DNA of 64,000 nt. Source: Orychophragmus violaceus (lineage: Eukaryota; Streptophyta; Magnoliopsida; Brassicales; Brassicaceae). The stretch's first letter is position 1, and every line of letters begins with the position of its first letter. The stretch lies in contig CM058230.1 in NCBI GenBank assembly GCA_030180135.1, forward strand, positions 60,482,580 to 60,546,579. The letters are read 5' to 3'. The position numbers were made by a program, and so were the translations under genes. Of this stretch, positions 45,463 through 56,698 are shown piece by piece. Under the pieces are notes generated by a model. That model made no database searches, was not told the DNA's origin, and saw only the letters and a program-made list of their open reading frames with translations.

Positions 45463-46749
45463 ATGATGGGAATTATGGAACGGATGTTGGAAAATCAGCA
45501 GAATAACTCGTTCTGCAGAGGCTATGGTTCCTATTCATTCACCAGAGATTATGAATCTCCATCATATCAGTCTGTTCCTCCTCACAATACACAGTCTAAT
45601 AAGCTGATGAGCATGACGGAGCAGTTATTGGAGAAGCAGGAAGAGGATTTAAACTACATCAATAGCTCTGGATTTCAAGAAAACAGGTTTGGTAATCAGC
45701 ATGGTAATTCTTATCAGAGAACCTATGGATCGTCCTCATATCAGACACCTCCTGCTGCTAATGCTTATACGAGCAAGATGGAATCCATGATGGAGCAGTT
45801 ACTAGAGGATCAGACCAAGACTGCTGTAGACTTCGACAGAAAGTTGGATGCTATGCATGAAAATCTGAATGGGAAGTTTGAATCTCTGAGCACACATGTG
45901 AAGAAGCTGGATGTTCAAATCCAACAGACATCTCAAGCAATACAAAGGCATAATGAAGTTGGGAAAGCTGAACAGTACAGATCCATCAAAGTTGTGACCT
46001 TAAGAGATGAGATTGAGTTGCTAGGTGAAGAAGAGAGCATAATCTCGGATTTTCTGGATGAATATTGTCTGTGTGAGACATGCATCGATCGACACCCCCT
46101 TAGTGTCGGTCGACACGCAGTTCTGACGGCAATTTCGAGTTCTTACGACGAACAGAAATCGACCATGGTCGACACTGAAGGTCGACATCAATTCAATGTC
46201 GACCGACACCACTTCTGCGTCGGTCGACGCGACAGTCGGACAGACCTAATTTCGCCCAAATCTGATGTTTTTGCTAAGGAACGGGTCTACAAACCTCCAA
46301 TACCATTCCCAAAAGTTCCTATAAGGTCTAAACATGGGCAGAGTGTAGAGAAGTGCATGGTGGTGGTGGATAAGAAGATGATCTCCACTGATGGTTATTT
46401 GAAAGAAGCAGTTCAGATTGGTGGAACTACAATACCCGATAGTGGAGAAAAGAAGATGGTGATTCCTCAGGAATTTACTCTAACATCTTCCGAGCCTGCA
46501 ACTGCTCATAAGCAGAAAGCTCCAAACATCAGATCTCCACCAAAGCAAAGGTATGCACATTCTAAACTTAAACCTCCTGATCAATCAGCTTTGAATGCAG
46601 GAAAACGCATAAACCGACACAAGCTTCGCTCCCGCCCTGGATCTCTTCCAACGTACCTTGGACGCTCTCATGCTGATACCTCTTACACACCGCCATGGAT
46701 GAAGAGATATTCACAGAGACACTCAAAGTCTCTGTTGAAACCCCCATGA
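45463..46749 (+). CDS. Chimeric gag-derived ORF, no gag core or protease (element C)
   Basis: 428 residues from ATG 45463. It keeps the Gln/Ser/Tyr-rich middle of the gag ORF (YGSSSYQTPPAANA, ENLNGKFESLSTHVKKLD) in two partial copies, and the extreme C-terminus (HADTSYTPPWMKR). It lacks the GFDRNDFEIK-CPHHGF core, and protease is replaced by unrelated basic sequence. A block translated from palindromic motifs lies at 46078-46232 (CIDRHPLSVGRH, NVDRHHFCVGRR). The frame is open throughout, unusual for mere debris. Any role is unknown; it may be a structural partner or only a young deletion derivative. Confidence 0.65.
   Translation: MMGIMERMLENQQNNSFCRGYGSYSFTRDYESPSYQSVPPHNTQSNKLMSMTEQLLEKQEEDLNYINSSGFQENRFGNQHGNSYQRTYGSSSYQTPPAANAYTSKMESMMEQLLEDQTKTAVDFDRKLDAMHENLNGKFESLSTHVKKLDVQIQQTSQAIQRHNEVGKAEQYRSIKVVTLRDEIELLGEEESIISDFLDEYCLCETCIDRHPLSVGRHAVLTAISSSYDEQKSTMVDTEGRHQFNVDRHHFCVGRRDSRTDLISPKSDVFAKERVYKPPIPFPKVPIRSKHGQSVEKCMVVVDKKMISTDGYLKEAVQIGGTTIPDSGEKKMVIPQEFTLTSSEPATAHKQKAPNIRSPPKQRYAHSKLKPPDQSALNAGKRINRHKLRSRPGSLPTYLGRSHADTSYTPPWMKRYSQRHSKSLLKPP
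46078..46232 (+). repeat. Motif cluster inside the element C ORF
   Basis: Seven or so copies of TCG-A/G-TCGACA type words, including GCATCGATCGACACC, GTGTCGGTCGACACG and GTCGACCGACACC, are read as CIDRH, VGRH, VDRH. Density is far above chance. Confidence 0.8.
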
Positions 46750-48100
46750 ATCTGATCTCTTCCAATAGTCAAGCTACTGACTTTAAACAAGCGCTGAGTG
46801 GGAGGCAACCCACTGTTAGGTTCGTTTTTATTTTCATTTTTTGTTTTGATTTTGGTGTTTTGATTTTTCTTTTAAGTGTGTTCAGAGGCGTGAGAAACAG
46901 GCAGAATCGCCTTGCATCGATCGACACACCTATTGCATCGGTCGATGCAGTCGCGATTTACGGTTTACCGATTCGATTGCGGTCCAGACATTGGTTATTC
47001 ACATAACCGCGAGCAGAATTCGCCTTGCATCGATCGACACACATTGTGCATCGATCGACGCAGGGCGACGACAGGTAAGTGTTCTGCAACTTTTCAGATT
47101 GTTTCAATTTGATTTATTTTCTCGCCGACCCTAAGCTTGACACTACTGGGGACAGTGTGTTTTAAGTGTGGTGGAGGAGCTACTGACGCACGCTTTCTGT
47201 TTTCTTAGAGTCAGTCCAGTTTTCAAAATTTGTTTTATTGAGTCAAAATAGTTTAAGTAAGAAACGATGATTTTTTTAGAAGATTAACAGCACTTGCAGG
47301 AACTTAAGTGACCATTGGGAAGAAGTTGCAGAACAATCTCTGACTATTAGAAAACCCAGACACGGATCAATCTAGTGAGGACACCCACATCACTTCAGGT
47401 ATCAGAGGATCCTTTTACTGACTTCACCTTAATACTGACTTAATTTTCTCACCTAAGGGCTTGGTATACCTTGTGTCGGATTCTTTTGTTAGTTCGGACA
47501 TAGCCTGTAAACCTGTCCTATTTGGTTCCCTTCTCCCCTTCCATAAAGTAAAAAAAAACAAAAAAAGAATAATAAACTGAGGATGAGTTAGTAACTCCGA
47601 AGTGGTCTCAGGGAGTGGTAGCTACAACTATCATATCCTGTGCATCCATGAAATGTGTCCAAAGTACACCCCTTAACGGGAAGAGCACTGATAAAAAAAA
47701 TGATACCTAATGGGGCAAAATCAGAATGCTAAGGAAGGAAAAAGAGAAGAAAGGGATTAGAGAAAGATATTATGGGGGTCTAGAGCTGATAAGGTAAGAG
47801 TCCATGTGCCTTTGATCGATACTCCTTAGGTGAGACCACACTTAAATACTTGCAGAAGTCAGTAGGGAGAATTTGAATGCGTGAATGTGATTGTGGAGTT
47901 TACTTAGGTCAGTTGCTAAGTGTGGGGGAAGTATATGTTGGTCTTGATATCTTGTGATTGATTCTTTCGGTGGATTACTAAGGGGAATCTGAGTGTTGTT
48001 GCTTCTAGGATGAAATGAGTTTCTGTGTTTTCAAACCTCTTTTCTTATACATTGGTTCTTTACTTGCTTGAGGGCAAGCAAGAGCTAAGTGTGGGGGAGT
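46750..48100 (+). other. Element C 3' region with polypurine tract
   Basis: It contains the AAACAAGCGCTGAGTGGGAG hallmark (46784), dyad motifs at 46907-46956 and 47020-47068, CACTACTGGGGACAGTGTG (about 47140) and two GTGTGGGGGA tracts. The last (48087-48100) directly precedes LTR c. No gene. Confidence 0.7.
47020..47068 (+). repeat. 49-bp imperfect palindrome
   Basis: TCGCC at the left end pairs with GGCGA at the right, and TGCATCGATCGACACA pairs with the TGTGCATCGATCGACGCA half. The dyad centre is about 47044. Confidence 0.85.
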
Positions 48101-49274
48101 TGATATACCATGGATTTTAGGGTTTTTAACCATGGTATATATCTTATTTATCGAGTCCTTTACTATGTTTTAGAGTCTTTTCAGGTATTTATTAGGTACA
48201 AGCACATTTGGAGCAGATTTGGTGATTATGGCACTTTCTGGAGCTTTTTGGAGTGTTTGGCCGAGAGATAGAGTTCTCTGTGGACATTTGAGGAATGCAT
48301 CGATCGACACACCTTTGGTGTCGATCGTTTCATATGCGAGATGGGCCAGACTCGGCGGTTTAATGAAGAATGCTGATATTGCAGAAACGCCCAAATATTT
48401 ACACAGAAGCCCAAAACGTGTTTTAGACTATATATTAGGGTTTTTAGCCACTTGTTTAGGCGACGCTTTTCTTAAGTCTTATTTTATTTTCAGAGAGAGA
48501 GTTAGGGGCTGATCCTGATCTCGAAAGAGAGAGGATTTTGAACCCCAGTTCTTTATTTGATTTTATAATATTTGGTTTTCTATTCATGATGTCTTCAGTT
48601 TCGATGAACATGTCTGAGTAGATTACCTGTTAGGTTTAGGGATTCTCATTAGGGATTTCATGGAATTATAGGTTAATAAATCTGTAGGGATTCATATATG
48701 TTAGTTCTTCATCTAGGATTGTTCTTACTGCTTGATCTGAATTAGCTACCCAGATTTATGATGTTAGGTTGATTGATACAACGACAGTTGGTTAATTAGC
48801 TAGAAAGAACCTAGATGAGCAATTTAATTACTCGCAAAGGAATTTGGTTTAATTAGATTGTGAACATATCAAACTTGGAATTAAAGCTGGTTTAATCTGT
48901 TAGTAATTGCAAATGAATTTGGATTGCTGCACTTAGACTTAGAGAATTCTCGCAACGACAGTTGGTTAATTCTATATCTGTGTTTGAGTTCTAGAATAGC
49001 TCTTAATTAGATCACGATTGATTGATTAGCTTATGTTCCTGATTTCCTGAGAACTCCCTAGACTTAACGCTTCGCCTTCTTGCTTACAAACTCGCTTCTT
49101 TTACTTTCCTGCATTGCTTTTTAGTTTCTAATCATATTTGCTTTCTCCTAGTTTAAACTTTTCTGTTTTAAATCTATCATTGACCGGAGTCCCTGTGGAT
49201 TCGATACCCTAAGTAATACAACTACATCACTGTGCACTTGCAGTTAGTATAGGGATAAAACTAGACACCTATCA
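48101..49274 (+). mobile_element. Athila-like LTR c
   Basis: 1174 bp, TGATATACCATGG...CACCTATCA. Its middle (about 48655-48800) differs strongly from LTRs a, b and d, so it is another subfamily. A motif pair TGCATCGATCGACACAC / GTGTCGATCGTTTCA lies at 48297-48330. Confidence 0.85.
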
Positions 49275-49783
49275 GTGGTCACAGGAGTAGTAATAAACAC
49301 TATTACCTCCTGTGCGATCCATGGAATGTGTCCAAAGTACACCCCTTAACGGGAAGAGCACAGATAAAATAAAATAAAATGATACCCAATGGGGAAAAGT
49401 CAGAATGCTAAGGAAGGGAAAAGAGAAGAAAAGGAACCAGAAAAAGATAGTATGGTGGTCTAGAGCTGACAAAGTAAGAATCCATGTGCCCTTTGATCGA
49501 TAATCCTTAGGTGAGACCGCACTTAATATTCTTAAGAAGTCAGTAGGGTGAATTTGAATTGCTTGGATTGATTGTGGAGTTTACTTAGGACAGTTGCTAA
49601 GTGTGGGGGAAGTACATGTTGGTCTTGATGTCTTGCAGGTGATTCTTTCAGTGGCTTACTAAGGGGAATCTGAGTGTTGTTTCTTATAGGACAAAAAGAG
49701 TTTATGAAAGTTTTCAAACCTCTTCACCATGTTTTAGTTCTCTGTTTTGCTTGAGGGAAAGCAAAGGCTAAGTGTGGGGGAGT
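49275..49783 (+). other. Partial Athila-like 3' region between LTRs c and d
   Basis: A second copy of 47605-48100 (GTGTCCAAAGTACACCCC, AGTACATGTTGGTCTTGATG, AGTGTGGGGGAG), with no PBS or ORF between the two LTRs. It shows that LTRs c and d are joined through a 3' internal piece only. Confidence 0.75.
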
Positions 49784-50988
49784 TGATATGTCATGGTTTT
49801 TACCGGGTTTAGACCATGATATAAGTATGTTTTAGAGTCTTTTGGTGTTTCTTTAGAGTCTTTTACAGGTTTTATTCGGTACTAGCACCTTTGGAGCGGA
49901 ATTGGAGTTATTGGAGCTTTTTGAGCATTTTGGTGCTTTGACTCGAGAGATAGAGCTCACTGTCCGAAACAGAGTAATGCATCGATCGACACACTATGTG
50001 CATCGATCGACACACGAGCGAGATGGGCCAAACTCGGCGGGTAATGAAGAATGAAGATATTGCAATTGTGCCCAGAAGTTTCCAAGAATTACAAAGAAGC
50101 CCCAAGACGTGATTAGCTTATATAATTAGGTTTTTACATCAGTTTTAACATACGCTTTCATACTTAGAGCATATAGTTTTTAAAGCTTGGGGCTGATCTG
50201 ATTCCTGTACTGCTTTCTGCTTATTTTGGAGAAGATTTCGAACCCCTTTACTTTATTACTCTCTTTTATGCAATCTATTAATTCATTGATTATGTTTTCA
50301 TATTCTATGTCTGAGTAGATTCATAGTTAGGTTTAGGGATTCTCATTAAGGATTTTATGACTTGCTAGATATAATTAATTCAGTTAAGGATTCATATCAA
50401 TAAATGTTCTTCAAGCTAAATTGTGTTTAATGCTAGTTCTAACTTGATCACTTAGAATCTAGATCTTAGGTTGCTAGATTGACACGAAAGTGTGGTTTAT
50501 AATCTGAACTATTTAGGTTGAGCAATTGAATCACTCGCAAAGAAATTTGGTTTAATTGAATTGTGAACATATCGAACTTGATTGTTAAAGCTGGTTTAAT
50601 CTGTTAGGAATTACAAAGACATTTGGATTTCTGCAATTAGGCTTAGAGAATTCTCACAATGAAAGTTGGTTAATTCTATATCTGTGTTTCGAGTTCTAGA
50701 ACTGTACCTAATTTGATCCTGACTGAATGACTTATCTGCTTGTCTGATTTCCTGAGAACTCCCTAGACTTAGTGCTTTTAGTTAATTGCTTTCAAACTAA
50801 TCTTGATATTGATTTACTTTCTTGTTTTGCTTTTAGTTTCTAATCACATTTGCTTTCTCCTAGTTTAATCTTTTATGTTCTAAATCTATCGTTGCCCTGA
50901 GTCCTTGTGGATTCGATACCCTAAGTACTACATTGATATTTTTTTGCACTTGCAGTTAGTATAGGGATTAAAACTTTACAACCTATCA
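49784..50988 (+). mobile_element. Athila-like LTR d
   Basis: 1205 bp, TGATATGTCATGG...ACCTATCA, preceded by the polypurine tract at 49769-49783. TCGATCGACACAC repeats lie at 49978-50014. On its right the minus-strand gypsy LTR resumes at GTCAAGCTG, so this is a true outer end of the chain. Confidence 0.88.
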
Positions 50989-51203
50989 GTCAAGCTGATG
51001 TCCTCATCATTCCCACCCTCTTGAAGAGGTTCTGTTCTCAGAACGGTATCACCTGCACAATAAGGAGACAAATCAGAAACATTAAAACTCGACGATATGC
51101 TCATCTCACCTGGGAGTTCCAATTGGTAGGCGTTGTCGTTGATCTACTTCAGAACCCGGAATGGTCCATCTCCACGTGGGGCAAGCTTGGATTTCCTCTT
51201 GTT

Positions 51204-52784
51204 TCAGAACCGCTCAGGTCGCATGTGAACCCAAACCCAGTCACCCGGCCTAATGTCGACCTCCTTCCTGTGTTTTTCGGCTTGCTTCTTGTACTGCTCC
51301 GTCCTCTTCTTGATGTTCTCCTTGACCGCCTGGTGCAGCTTGGCGACGGCCTCGGCCTTGCGTTCTCCATCAAGATTGATGAACTCTAGTGCAAGCAGTG
51401 GCTTCAGATCAAGTGGGGTATCTGGCTTAAATCTATAAACAACCTCAAAAGGAGACATCTTAGTAGCAGAGTGTTTTGCACCGTTATAAGCAAATTCAAC
51501 AAAAGGAATGCAATCCAACCAAGTTGACAAATTTTTACCAACCGTGGCCCTTAAGAGGGCTGAGAGAGTCCAGTTCACGACCTCAGTCTGTCCATCTGTC
51601 TGTGGATGACAAGTATTCGAGAACAGTAGCTTGGTCCCAAGCTTCCTCCACAACATCCTCCAGAAGTGACTTAGGAAGGTCGGGTCATGATCTGAGACGA
51701 TAGTCCGGGGCAGTCCGTGCAATCTGACCACTTCTTTGAAGAAGAGGTCGGCTGTCTGGGTCGCGTCATTCGTCTTAGAACACAGTATGAAATGAGCCAC
51801 CTATGAAAACCGGTCGACCACGACGAAGATTGCATCCTTGTTCCTGATCTTAGGCAAACCAAGTACAAAATCCATGGAAATATCGACCCATAGCCGGTTA
51901 GGTATAGGCAAAGGTAAGTAGAGACTGTGAGGATGTGACCTGGATTTAGACTTAAGGCACGTGATGCACTTGGAGCCGAAACGCTCTGTATCTTGTTTCT
52001 AATGTGGCCTGTAGAAGTGCTCGACTAGGACACTCAGTGTCTTGTCCACGCCAAAGTGTCCCATCAGTCCTCCTCCATGGGATTATCGGATCAGAAGCTC
52101 CCTCATCGAACCTTGAGGAATGCACAGTCGTTTCCCTTTGAACAGGAATCCGTTATGCAAGTAGAAAACTCCCTTTGGTCCATTGCGACATTCCCGAAAG
52201 ATTTCACCAAAATCAGGATCAGTATCATAATCTTCCTTTATAAGTTCAAACCCCAAGACTTTGGCCTCCATGGTGCTGATCAGTGTGTATCTCCGGGACA
52301 CTGCATCAGCTACCACGTTCTCCTTTCCCTTCTTGTACTTGATGATGTACGGAAAGGTCTCCACGAACTCAAGCCACTTGGCGTGCCTCCTCTTCAGATT
52401 CGTCTGTCCTCTCAGATGCTTGAGTGTCTCGTGGTCGGTATGAATAACAAACTCCTTGGCCGCAAGTAATGCTGCCAAGTCTCCAAGGACCTAACCAACA
52501 CGTACAGCTCCTTGTCATAGGTAGGATAGTTGAGCGTGGCTCCACTCAACTTCTCGCTGAAATAGGCGACCGGCCGTCCTCCTTGCGTCAGGACAGCTCC
52601 AATTCCTAAACCTGAGGCATCACACTCAATCTCAAACGTCTTATCAAAATTAGGCAAAACAAAAATAGCAGCATGGGTTAGCAAATCCTTGAGCTTCTGA
52701 AATGCGGTTTCCTGCGACTGGCCCCATTTGAACGGGACGTCCTTCTTGATCACATCTTTGAGTGGGGCGGCCACAGTGCTATAG
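51204..52784 (-). pseudogene. Gypsy RNase H and integrase, broken
   Basis: 52412-52774 carries the end of RT and the start of RNase H (KKDVPFKWGQSQETAF, DASGLGIGAVLTQGG). 52083-52478, in another frame, has TDHETLKHLRGQ and KKGKENVVADAVSRR. The integrase HHCC zone (51800-52080) has stops. 51204-51800 holds the core (VSDHDPTFLSHFW, HPQTDGQTEVVNW) and the C-terminal WVWVHMRPERF module. Confidence 0.85.
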
Positions 52785-53437
52785 TGTTGGAAAGCCTAGG
52801 ATCTAGGGTTCGTTATATCGAATCACTAACCTTGTTCTTACCTTGCACTGGCAGCGGAATGATTGGTGAAGCGAGATCAGCAGCGACTCAAATGCTTTGC
52901 CTCTACCAGATACACACGCACACAAACCTGGAAAGCCGGGATGCTAGTGCCGGATCTTGGGATTTCTGAGTTTCTGGTGTTTCTGCTTTCTCTGTCAAGA
53001 AAAAGTAAACGGCTAGGTTTCCAGGTCGAAACTATATGTCTATATAAAGACCTGGAATGACTCAAAACCGAGCTTTGGTTAACCCAATTTGTTTAAGTCA
53101 TAAAATCGAAACATTAGTTTCGAAACCCGATCTGTGTCGATTGACACACATACTGTGTCGATCGACACACCACGCTAAACTCAATATTAATGTGTATCCA
53201 ATACCCATCAATATGATCATTACCATAATGATCATTCCCATATTTTACGCTTCCAGTTTGCTTAGGTGTGTGACCCTATACGATCATATAATACTGGCAG
53301 TAAGTCTACAACTTACAGATTGCAAGAGGCTTCTAGCAAAACATTGCAACCGCCCAGTATTATACGAAAGTCTGATCTCGACACACAACTATCATCAGCA
53401 GTGAGCACAAGTGTGATTTCAGGACACTATCCCAACA
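52785..53437. mobile_element. Solo LTR, Copia-like, TSD TATAG
   Basis: 653 bp with TGTTGG...CCAACA ends and perfect TATAG duplications at 52780-52784 and 53438-53442. It sits inside the RT of the minus-strand gypsy. It has no internal element sequence, as expected after LTR-LTR recombination. It carries two TCGATNGACACAC motifs at 53135-53172. Terminal bases suggest a Copia LTR; orientation cannot be fixed. Confidence 0.88.
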
Positions 53438-53442
53438 TATAG

Positions 53443-55290
53443 TCCTTCACAAACCGTCTATAGAAACTGACAAACAGTGGAAACTCCTAACATGGCCGAT
53501 CGTGGTCGGGGTCGGCCATTCCTCAATCGCTTTGATCTTTTCTTGGTCAACCTATAAGCCCTGCGAAGTCACAAAAAAACCTAAAAAGACAAGCTCATCA
53601 GTGCAGAAGGTGCACTTCTTGAGGTTCGTGTAAAGACCCTCCAGTCGAAGAGTTTCTATCACTTGCTCAAGGTGCACAAGATGTTCAGCAAAGCATTGAC
53701 TATAAATCAAAATATCGTCGAAATAAACAACAACGAACTTACTGATGTAGGCCCTTAAGACCTGGTTCATGAGACGCATGAACGTACTGGGTGCATTTGT
53801 AAGGCCGAATGGCATGACCAGCCACTCATACTGGCCTTGCTTGGTCTTGAAGGCCATTTTCCATTCGTCACCTTCTTTCATTCGGACCTGATGTTATCCA
53901 TTTCGTAGATCGATCTTAGAGAATACAGACGCTCCATGCAGTTCGTCTAACATGTCGTCCAGTCGTGGTATAGGATGTCGGTACTTGATGGTGATATTGT
54001 TGATGGCCCGACAGTCGACGCATATCCTCCAAGATCCGTCTTTCTTAGGAACCAACAAGACCAGTACAACACATGGACTGAGGCTCTCGCGAATGTAGCC
54101 CTTGGACATGAGGTCATGTACTTGTTTCTCCAGTTCCTTGGACTCGGGCGGATTCACCCGGTACGTAGGCCGGTGGGGCAAGGCTAATCCTAGCACAAGA
54201 TCGATCTGATGCTCAATGCCTCCAATGGGAGGTAGGCCGACTGGTATCTCGTCCGGAAAGACATCCTTAAACCTGTCCAACAAAGAAACAACTTCCCGGG
54301 GAATCTCAACATCTTTTGAACACGAGTGTAAAGCCTCCCTAAAGATCATTAGTAGCACTTGCTTGTTCTGAACAATAGCTCTAGAAACGAAATGAAAAGA
54401 GATAAAAAGATTTGTCTTACGGTTCTTCTTGTCCTTGGCGAGGTGTAGTTGCATTTCATGCACTTCCTGCGGTGTGAGCGGTGCAAGCTGGTACTTCCGC
54501 TTGTCATGGACGAATGAGTAATGATTGGTCCGTCCGTTGTGCAAGGATTCCTTATCAAACTGCCATGGTCCGCCGAGCAATAAGTGTCCAACCTTCATAG
54601 GAACGACGTCGCATACTACCTGATCGTGATATCGTCCAATGCTGAAAGGTACGGTTACTTGGTCTGCGATCCAGATCTCCGTATCATCGTTCAGCCACCG
54701 AAGCCGGTACGGCCGCGAGTGCTTAGTCACTTGAAGGCCGAGTTTATCGACCATGTTCCTGCTGGCCACGTTAGTACAAGATCCACCATCGATAATAAGA
54801 CTACATACCTTGTTGTTCACAGTACATCGAGTGTGGAAGATGTTCTCTCGTTGAACCGTCTCGGGATCAACAAGCGCACTGAGAGCTCTCCTGATCACCA
54901 ATAGCTCTCCAGAGTCGGGATACTCTATGGGCGTCCCTGTGTCAAGTTCCTCCATGTCTTCATCCTCATGTTCATCCTGAGATTCGTACTCATTGGCTTC
55001 GTTCAGGATCATGATCCTCCGGTTCGGACAGTCTCGAGCCATATGTCCTTTACCCTGACACTTAAAACATGTGATATCTCTAGAACGGGACGTGCTAGGG
55101 AGCTTACCTGGGTCTGGTCGGTTGGGCTTAGACGTCTCAATGGTCGGCTTCTTGAACCTGGACTCAACCTCAACCGCCTTACCTTTGTCAACGGGCCGTG
55201 GAGTTGGCGCGGTCTAGTCCTAGGCCGGGTTGTGGTCGCGGACTTCCGCTTGTTGTGATGCTCAACCTGTATATAAAAATGCAACAATTC
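53443..55290 (-). pseudogene. Gypsy gag end, protease and RT, broken
   Basis: Zinc knuckle CFKCQGKGHMARDC (about 55029-55070). Protease LIIDGGSCTNVASRNMVDKLG-like site with DGG. RT with VPKKDGSWRICVDCRAINNI and YFDDILIYS (53552-53881). In-frame stops lie near 53890 (inside the GYHQV-type motif) and 53550. Residues after the second stop continue to the solo LTR insertion. Confidence 0.88.
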
Positions 55291-55473
55291 GGGCATATCG
55301 TGATAAGGTTGAATCTATACCTTTCGAGCGATCCTCTCGTTCAGTCCATCCACGAACTGGGCCATCAGGGTCTCTTCTGAATCGTCCAACGCAAGTCTAT
55401 TCCGCAATTGCTCGAACTCTTCTAAATATTCTTCGACCGTCTTGGTTCCCTGCATCAGCTTACGAAAACGTTT

Positions 55474-56163
55474 CTACAAATCTCTATGGAAATGGGTAGG
55501 AACATACATGCGCCTTACCTGAAACTTCATGTCAGTCCACGTAGTGATCGGTTCGTACCGATGGCTCCTTTGTTCTGCAGCGTCCCGGTCCCACCATGAC
55601 AGGGCATGTCCTGTGAATTGGGCCACTGCTAGAGATATCTTACTGCCTTCGGGATATCCGTAATGGTCGAAGATATGCTCCATCCTCCGCTCCCAATCTA
55701 GATATGCCTCCGGGTCCACTTTTCCTGCAAAAGTAGGCGGCTTTAGCTTGATATTATTAGGATATGGACGTTGTACCTCTTGTTCTCGTATGCGTCCACG
55801 GTGATTAGGATCACGCTGGTATGGTGGTCGCGGTCCGTGGCGTCCATCATCAAGCTCATCCGTATCGTCGTCCGTGTCGTCCAGTCGGACGTCCTGGAAG
55901 CGTCCGGGTCGTTCAGCTCGTCCATGGTACAGGCCTGGTCGACGTTGATGGTCGTTCCAAGGATGTGGTGCCCCTGGTCCATTCTGATGCTCTCCTGGCC
56001 GAAGCTGATAAGCGCCGGGCCGAGGTTGATGCTCGCCGGGACGCTCCAAACGGTCTAGTCGGGCTCCGATCGTCTGGATAGCAGCCAGGAACTGAGTGAG
56101 GTCAGTTGGGCCGCCTTGTTGGGCTTGTTCATCGGCCATTATCTCTGCACACTCAACAAACAA
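55474..56163 (-). pseudogene. Gypsy gag N-terminal part
   Basis: 229 codons. Pro/Gly/Arg-rich repeats (PGEHQPRPGAYQLRPGEHQN) come first, then FAGKVDPEAYLDWERRMEHIFDHYG and VRRMYVPTHFHRDL. A stop replaces a conserved codon right after HRDL. It is homologous to the gag at 36708, with a longer repeat-rich N-terminus. Confidence 0.8.
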
Positions 56164-56698
56164 GTCAAACGTACCAAAGGAGAGAAATGGAAAGAACTAA
56201 AGGAAAAAAATGCAAACAAATCGGAAAAGGAAACAAGGCAATGTCGAATTTTTTTTTGACTAATAAACTGAGAAGTAAACACTAAACCGATATCAGGAAT
56301 GGAAATTTCACTTAAATCAGATCAATAACCAAGAAACAAACCGCAATTCAAGTTCACAAAAGAGAAACCCTAGGCGATATGCGGCCGGCTCAAATCGCTA
56401 ACACCCTAGCAGCCGGCTTCTATCCCTCTTTCTCTTACTAAATGAATGCAATGCAACAAGGTCAAGATAAGCAAACAGCAACAGAGACTAAAAGAAACAG
56501 GAAGCAACGAGAACATCCCTAACAATTCTCTAGAGAGAAGAAGTAACCCAAGAAGCCGCCTAACAACCTAGCAACGATTTCTAACAATTTTTTTTTGATT
56601 TTTTCGGTTTTAAAAGAACAAAAGCAAAACAGAACTGAAACTAAGCGAAGGAAAGTAATAACCGGCTGGGTCAGGAGATTTAAAGCTCTGATACCAGA
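56164..56698 (-). other. Gypsy leader and PBS
   Basis: Non-coding leader between LTR and gag. It ends in GCTCTGATACCA (about 56685-56696), the plus-strand image of the initiator-Met PBS. A splice-like polypyrimidine or purine bias is not evident. Confidence 0.6.

Noticed and set aside
3119..50014. CRISPR-like array from the regularly recurring motifs
   Set aside because: Spacing is irregular, the copies are palindromic and diverged, and this is a plant nuclear sequence full of retroelements.
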